A stretch of DNA of 8,702 bases from CAWUKT01 sp963923035. GTDB lineage: Bacteria; Bacteroidota; Bacteroidia; J057; JADKCL01. Both the position numbers and the translations under genes were made by a program. Below, one piece after another: positions 7,291 through 8,702 of the stretch. Numbering within the stretch: position 1 is the first letter of the stretch; every line of letters begins with the position of its first letter. Under the pieces are notes generated by a model. That model was given only the letters and a program-made list of their open reading frames with translations. It was not told where the DNA came from and searched no databases. The DNA is taken from assembly GCA_963923035.1 (NCBI GenBank), contig CAWUKT010000142.1:1-8702 (forward strand), given 5' to 3'.

Positions 7291-7651
7291 CCAAGCTGGC
7301 CCTACCTCCCCATTTTGACAATAAAATATCAGAGACCCTTTGTGCTGTTGGTGTGCTGTTTTTCCCTTACGCGCCCAAAAGTGGAAAGACTTTGGTTAGA
7401 GTGAGGTTTGAAAAAGTGCTGAAATCGCCGTATATTGCGTGTACAGGGCGAATTTGTGTCCTGTTATCGTTCCCTGCACCGGTGGTCTTTTCAATTTTTA
7501 GCCTCTCACTTAAACTTCTCTCCGGTTCAAATCCGCTGTTCCCAATTACGGTAGGTTCTAAACAGAGACATTTCGTTGGTGACGAATTTCACCTGAATCC
7601 TTCTTTTTGTGAAGACTGTGATAGTACCAGATATGAATACAATCCCCTTAC
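7279..7651. other. Intergenic stretch without a convincing gene
   Basis: This 373-bp gap lies between the convergent ends of hsdR and the small minus-strand gene. I see no believable protein, tRNA or rRNA gene. It holds a 9-base direct repeat TGTGCTGTT (7341-7349 and 7352-7360), two competing short stems, ACAGG/CCTGT (7443-7447, 7460-7464) and CAGGG/CCCTG (7444-7448, 7472-7476), the palindrome CACCGGTG (7477-7484), and a GGTGA/TCACC hairpin (7578-7582, 7589-7593). None has an obvious role. Any terminator of the minus-strand genes should be here, but I see no hairpin with a T-run in that direction. Confidence 0.5.
7341..7360. repeat. Short tandem direct repeat TGTGCTGTT
   Basis: Two perfect 9-base copies are separated by GG, giving an 11-base period, about one helical turn. 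The repeat lies 63 bp past the end of hsdR. It could be a paired protein-binding site or chance. Confidence 0.5.
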
Positions 7652-8050
7652 TTATCGCAAAAACACCAATAAGTTTCGGGCCCGCTTGAAGCGCTGGAGA
7701 CGCCGACGTTCTTCCTCCCGATTTTCCATGCGCAGGGATTCTATCATCCCGTCCACCTTAAAAGCCCAATGGCGATACTTCAATAAATGAGACCGGTACC
7801 AAACAATCGGACGGACCCAAATGCAGCATTTCATGATTCGTACCTTGACATCGTAATTCGTTCCATGCAATTCGAGTGAAATGTGTTTACAGGGCAGGCC
7901 CAAAATCGATTGCCGGATTTTTTCTGAAAGCCGGTCATATTCTTCCTTCGCCTGAGCAACTTCAAAGCTTCTCAACCTCTGATCAACCATCAATTGATCC
8001 AAATAGCGATGTGGATCGATCTTATTTAAAACTGAAATGGTTTGACTCAT
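7652..8050 (-). CDS. Small basic protein of unknown function
   Basis: I do not recognise this 132-residue protein. Residues about 5-50 look like a long helix with coiled-coil character (YLDQLMVDQRLRSFEVAQAK, then EEYDRLSEKI). Residues 58-85 alternate like beta strands and contain a Cys pair and several aromatics (MKCCIWVRPIVWYRS). The C-terminal third is a very Arg/Glu-rich helix (ENREEERRRLQRFKRARN). The protein is basic, without signal peptide or membrane segment. I prefer ATG 8050 because it falls 2 bp after the stop of the upstream gene; a TTG at 8056 overlapping that stop is the alternative. The close spacing indicates co-transcription and coupled translation with the GNAT-like gene, whose product it may bind. 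The opposite strand also has open frames here, so the gene itself is probable, not certain. Confidence 0.6.
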   Translation of the reverse strand: MSQTISVLNKIDPHRYLDQLMVDQRLRSFEVAQAKEEYDRLSEKIRQSILGLPCKHISLELHGTNYDVKVRIMKCCIWVRPIVWYRSHLLKYRHWAFKVDGMIESLRMENREEERRRLQRFKRARNLLVFLR

Positions 8051-8052
8051 AT

Positions 8053-8702
8053 TCAAAATTCTTTCGAGAGCTTCAATATAGGGGAACTCCCCGGAACATC
8101 GATTACAACAATCATCCAGCCTTCCTTCGCCAATTTGCTTTCCATAGAAGCCAATAACCTACTATTTCCTACACTCAGGAAAGTTAATTCGACCCTATTA
8201 AATCCAAGTGCAAGACCATCTTGAACTTCCTTGTTAAACCATTTCCGAAACACGCCACTTCCCCGAAAATCTTTTTCAACCAATACGAACCATGTGGCAA
8301 GTTTATAGGTCTCATTTTCTAAATCCTCTATAGACTCCACCGAATAATTAATGACTCCATTCCCTTTCCTTCTAAATGGTTTCCCACTAAAATCCCCCCT
8401 CAGTTCCTCCCCAATCTCTCCCGGAACTTTTTCAAGATAGGCAACGACCTCCTCACCATCCTGCACCATTGGCATGTATTGCATCCCCCCCCTACTCCCC
8501 AAATCGTCGAACAACTTCCGAAGTTTTTGCCCTCCTTTTTTAAACGCCGAAATGATCTGCTTTACGGTATATCCTCCGTCCGTCAATAGGGCCAGCAGAA
8601 TTTCCGGCACCAGGCTTCCATAGAAATAGCCCGAGTCAGACGGATCACCTTCAAAAGTGGCATCCTGAATCCACTCATTGAACACCTCGTTGATGTTTTC
8701 CG
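8053..8702 (-). CDS. C-terminal part of a protein with a GNAT-like end
   Basis: The frame is open to the window edge (five further codons before GTG 8685), so the 5' end probably lies outside; GTG 8685 would be the start only if the gene is short (210 residues). Numbering from that GTG, residues 20-60 (YGSLVPEILLALLTDGGY, then VKQIISAFKK) look like a hydrophobic linker followed by an amphipathic helix. Residues 131-190 resemble the acetyl-CoA-binding part of GNAT acetyltransferases: a strand FVLVEKD, the loop FRGSGV (like the R-x-x-G-x-G/A motif), a helix, the strand RVELTFLSV and then GNSRLLASMESKLAKEGW, comparable with the usual N...Y..LGF end. The substrate cannot be told. The likeness is from pattern only and could be wrong. 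The gene is directly followed by a small coupled gene. It has an eight-G run (8485-8492) between linker and GNAT-like part. Confidence 0.7.
   Translation of the reverse strand, partial: ENINEVFNEWIQDATFEGDPSDSGYFYGSLVPEILLALLTDGGYTVKQIISAFKKGGQKLRKLFDDLGSRGGMQYMPMVQDGEEVVAYLEKVPGEIGEELRGDFSGKPFRRKGNGVINYSVESIEDLENETYKLATWFVLVEKDFRGSGVFRKWFNKEVQDGLALGFNRVELTFLSVGNSRLLASMESKLAKEGWMIVVIDVPGSSPILKLSKEF
8485..8492 (-). repeat. Homopolymer G8 tract inside the GNAT-like gene
   Basis: Eight consecutive C on the + strand (G on the coding strand) encode part of SRGGM. Loss of one G leads to a TGA about 28 codons on (…GGGAGGAACTGA), and gain of one G to a TGA after about 11 codons. Either way the product ends before the GNAT-like part. 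Confidence 0.8.

Noticed and set aside
7523..7535. tRNA T-arm-like sequence GGTTCAAATCC after hsdR (possible tRNA or attachment-site remnant)
   Set aside because: Only three stem pairs form (CGG/CCG), there is no matching acceptor strand upstream and no anticodon or D arm can be drawn.
7257..7790. Plus-strand open frame of 177 codons starting inside hsdR
   Set aside because: It starts within the hsdR coding region in another frame, has no ribosome binding site, overlaps the small minus-strand gene and gives an unconvincing, low-complexity basic tail.
1..8702. CRISPR array, insertion sequence or integrase
   Set aside because: No regularly spaced repeats, no transposase or recombinase motifs and no terminal inverted repeats were seen on either strand.

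Overview
The window is bacterial DNA built around a complete-looking Type I restriction-modification operon on the + strand, in the order hsdM (1225-2949), hsdS (2946-4301), hsdR (4282-7278). On each side lies a minus-strand gene that runs off the window edge. The organism cannot be fixed from the sequence. GC is moderate, TGA acts as a stop (all three hsd frames end in TGA), and the leading genes show no obvious Shine-Dalgarno, although hsdS and hsdR inside the operon have clear ones. A Bacteroidota-type host is a weak guess.

Left region (1-1224): positions 1-1045 hold one uninterrupted minus-strand reading frame, 348 codons long and still open at the window edge. It encodes a protein I cannot assign. 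About 180 bp separate its start from hsdM, which is transcribed divergently.

Central region (1225-7278): HsdM and HsdR carry every motif expected of the adenine methyltransferase and the DEAD-type translocase/nuclease subunits. HsdS carries the usual two target-recognition domains between conserved repeats, but codon 33 is an in-frame TGA (3042-3044). Homology to HsdS continues in the same frame on the far side. If the base is real, the modification and restriction subunits lack an intact specificity partner, unless there is readthrough or downstream re-initiation. The genes overlap (4 bp hsdM/hsdS, 20 bp hsdS/hsdR) and are probably one translationally coupled transcript, with a possible weak hairpin terminator at the end of hsdR.

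Right region (7279-8702): after about 370 bp with no convincing gene come two minus-strand genes convergent with hsdR. The upstream one (8053-8702, 5' end outside the window) ends in a segment resembling a GNAT acetyltransferase. It contains an eight-G homopolymer whose slippage would cut off that segment. The downstream one (7652-8050) starts 2 bp after it and encodes a 132-residue basic protein of unknown function. The order, a large multi-part protein followed by a small coupled gene, would fit a toxin/immunity or modifier/partner pair, but this is inference.

The least explained parts are the left-edge protein, the right-edge gene pair and the interrupted hsdS. I found nothing that proves a new system.
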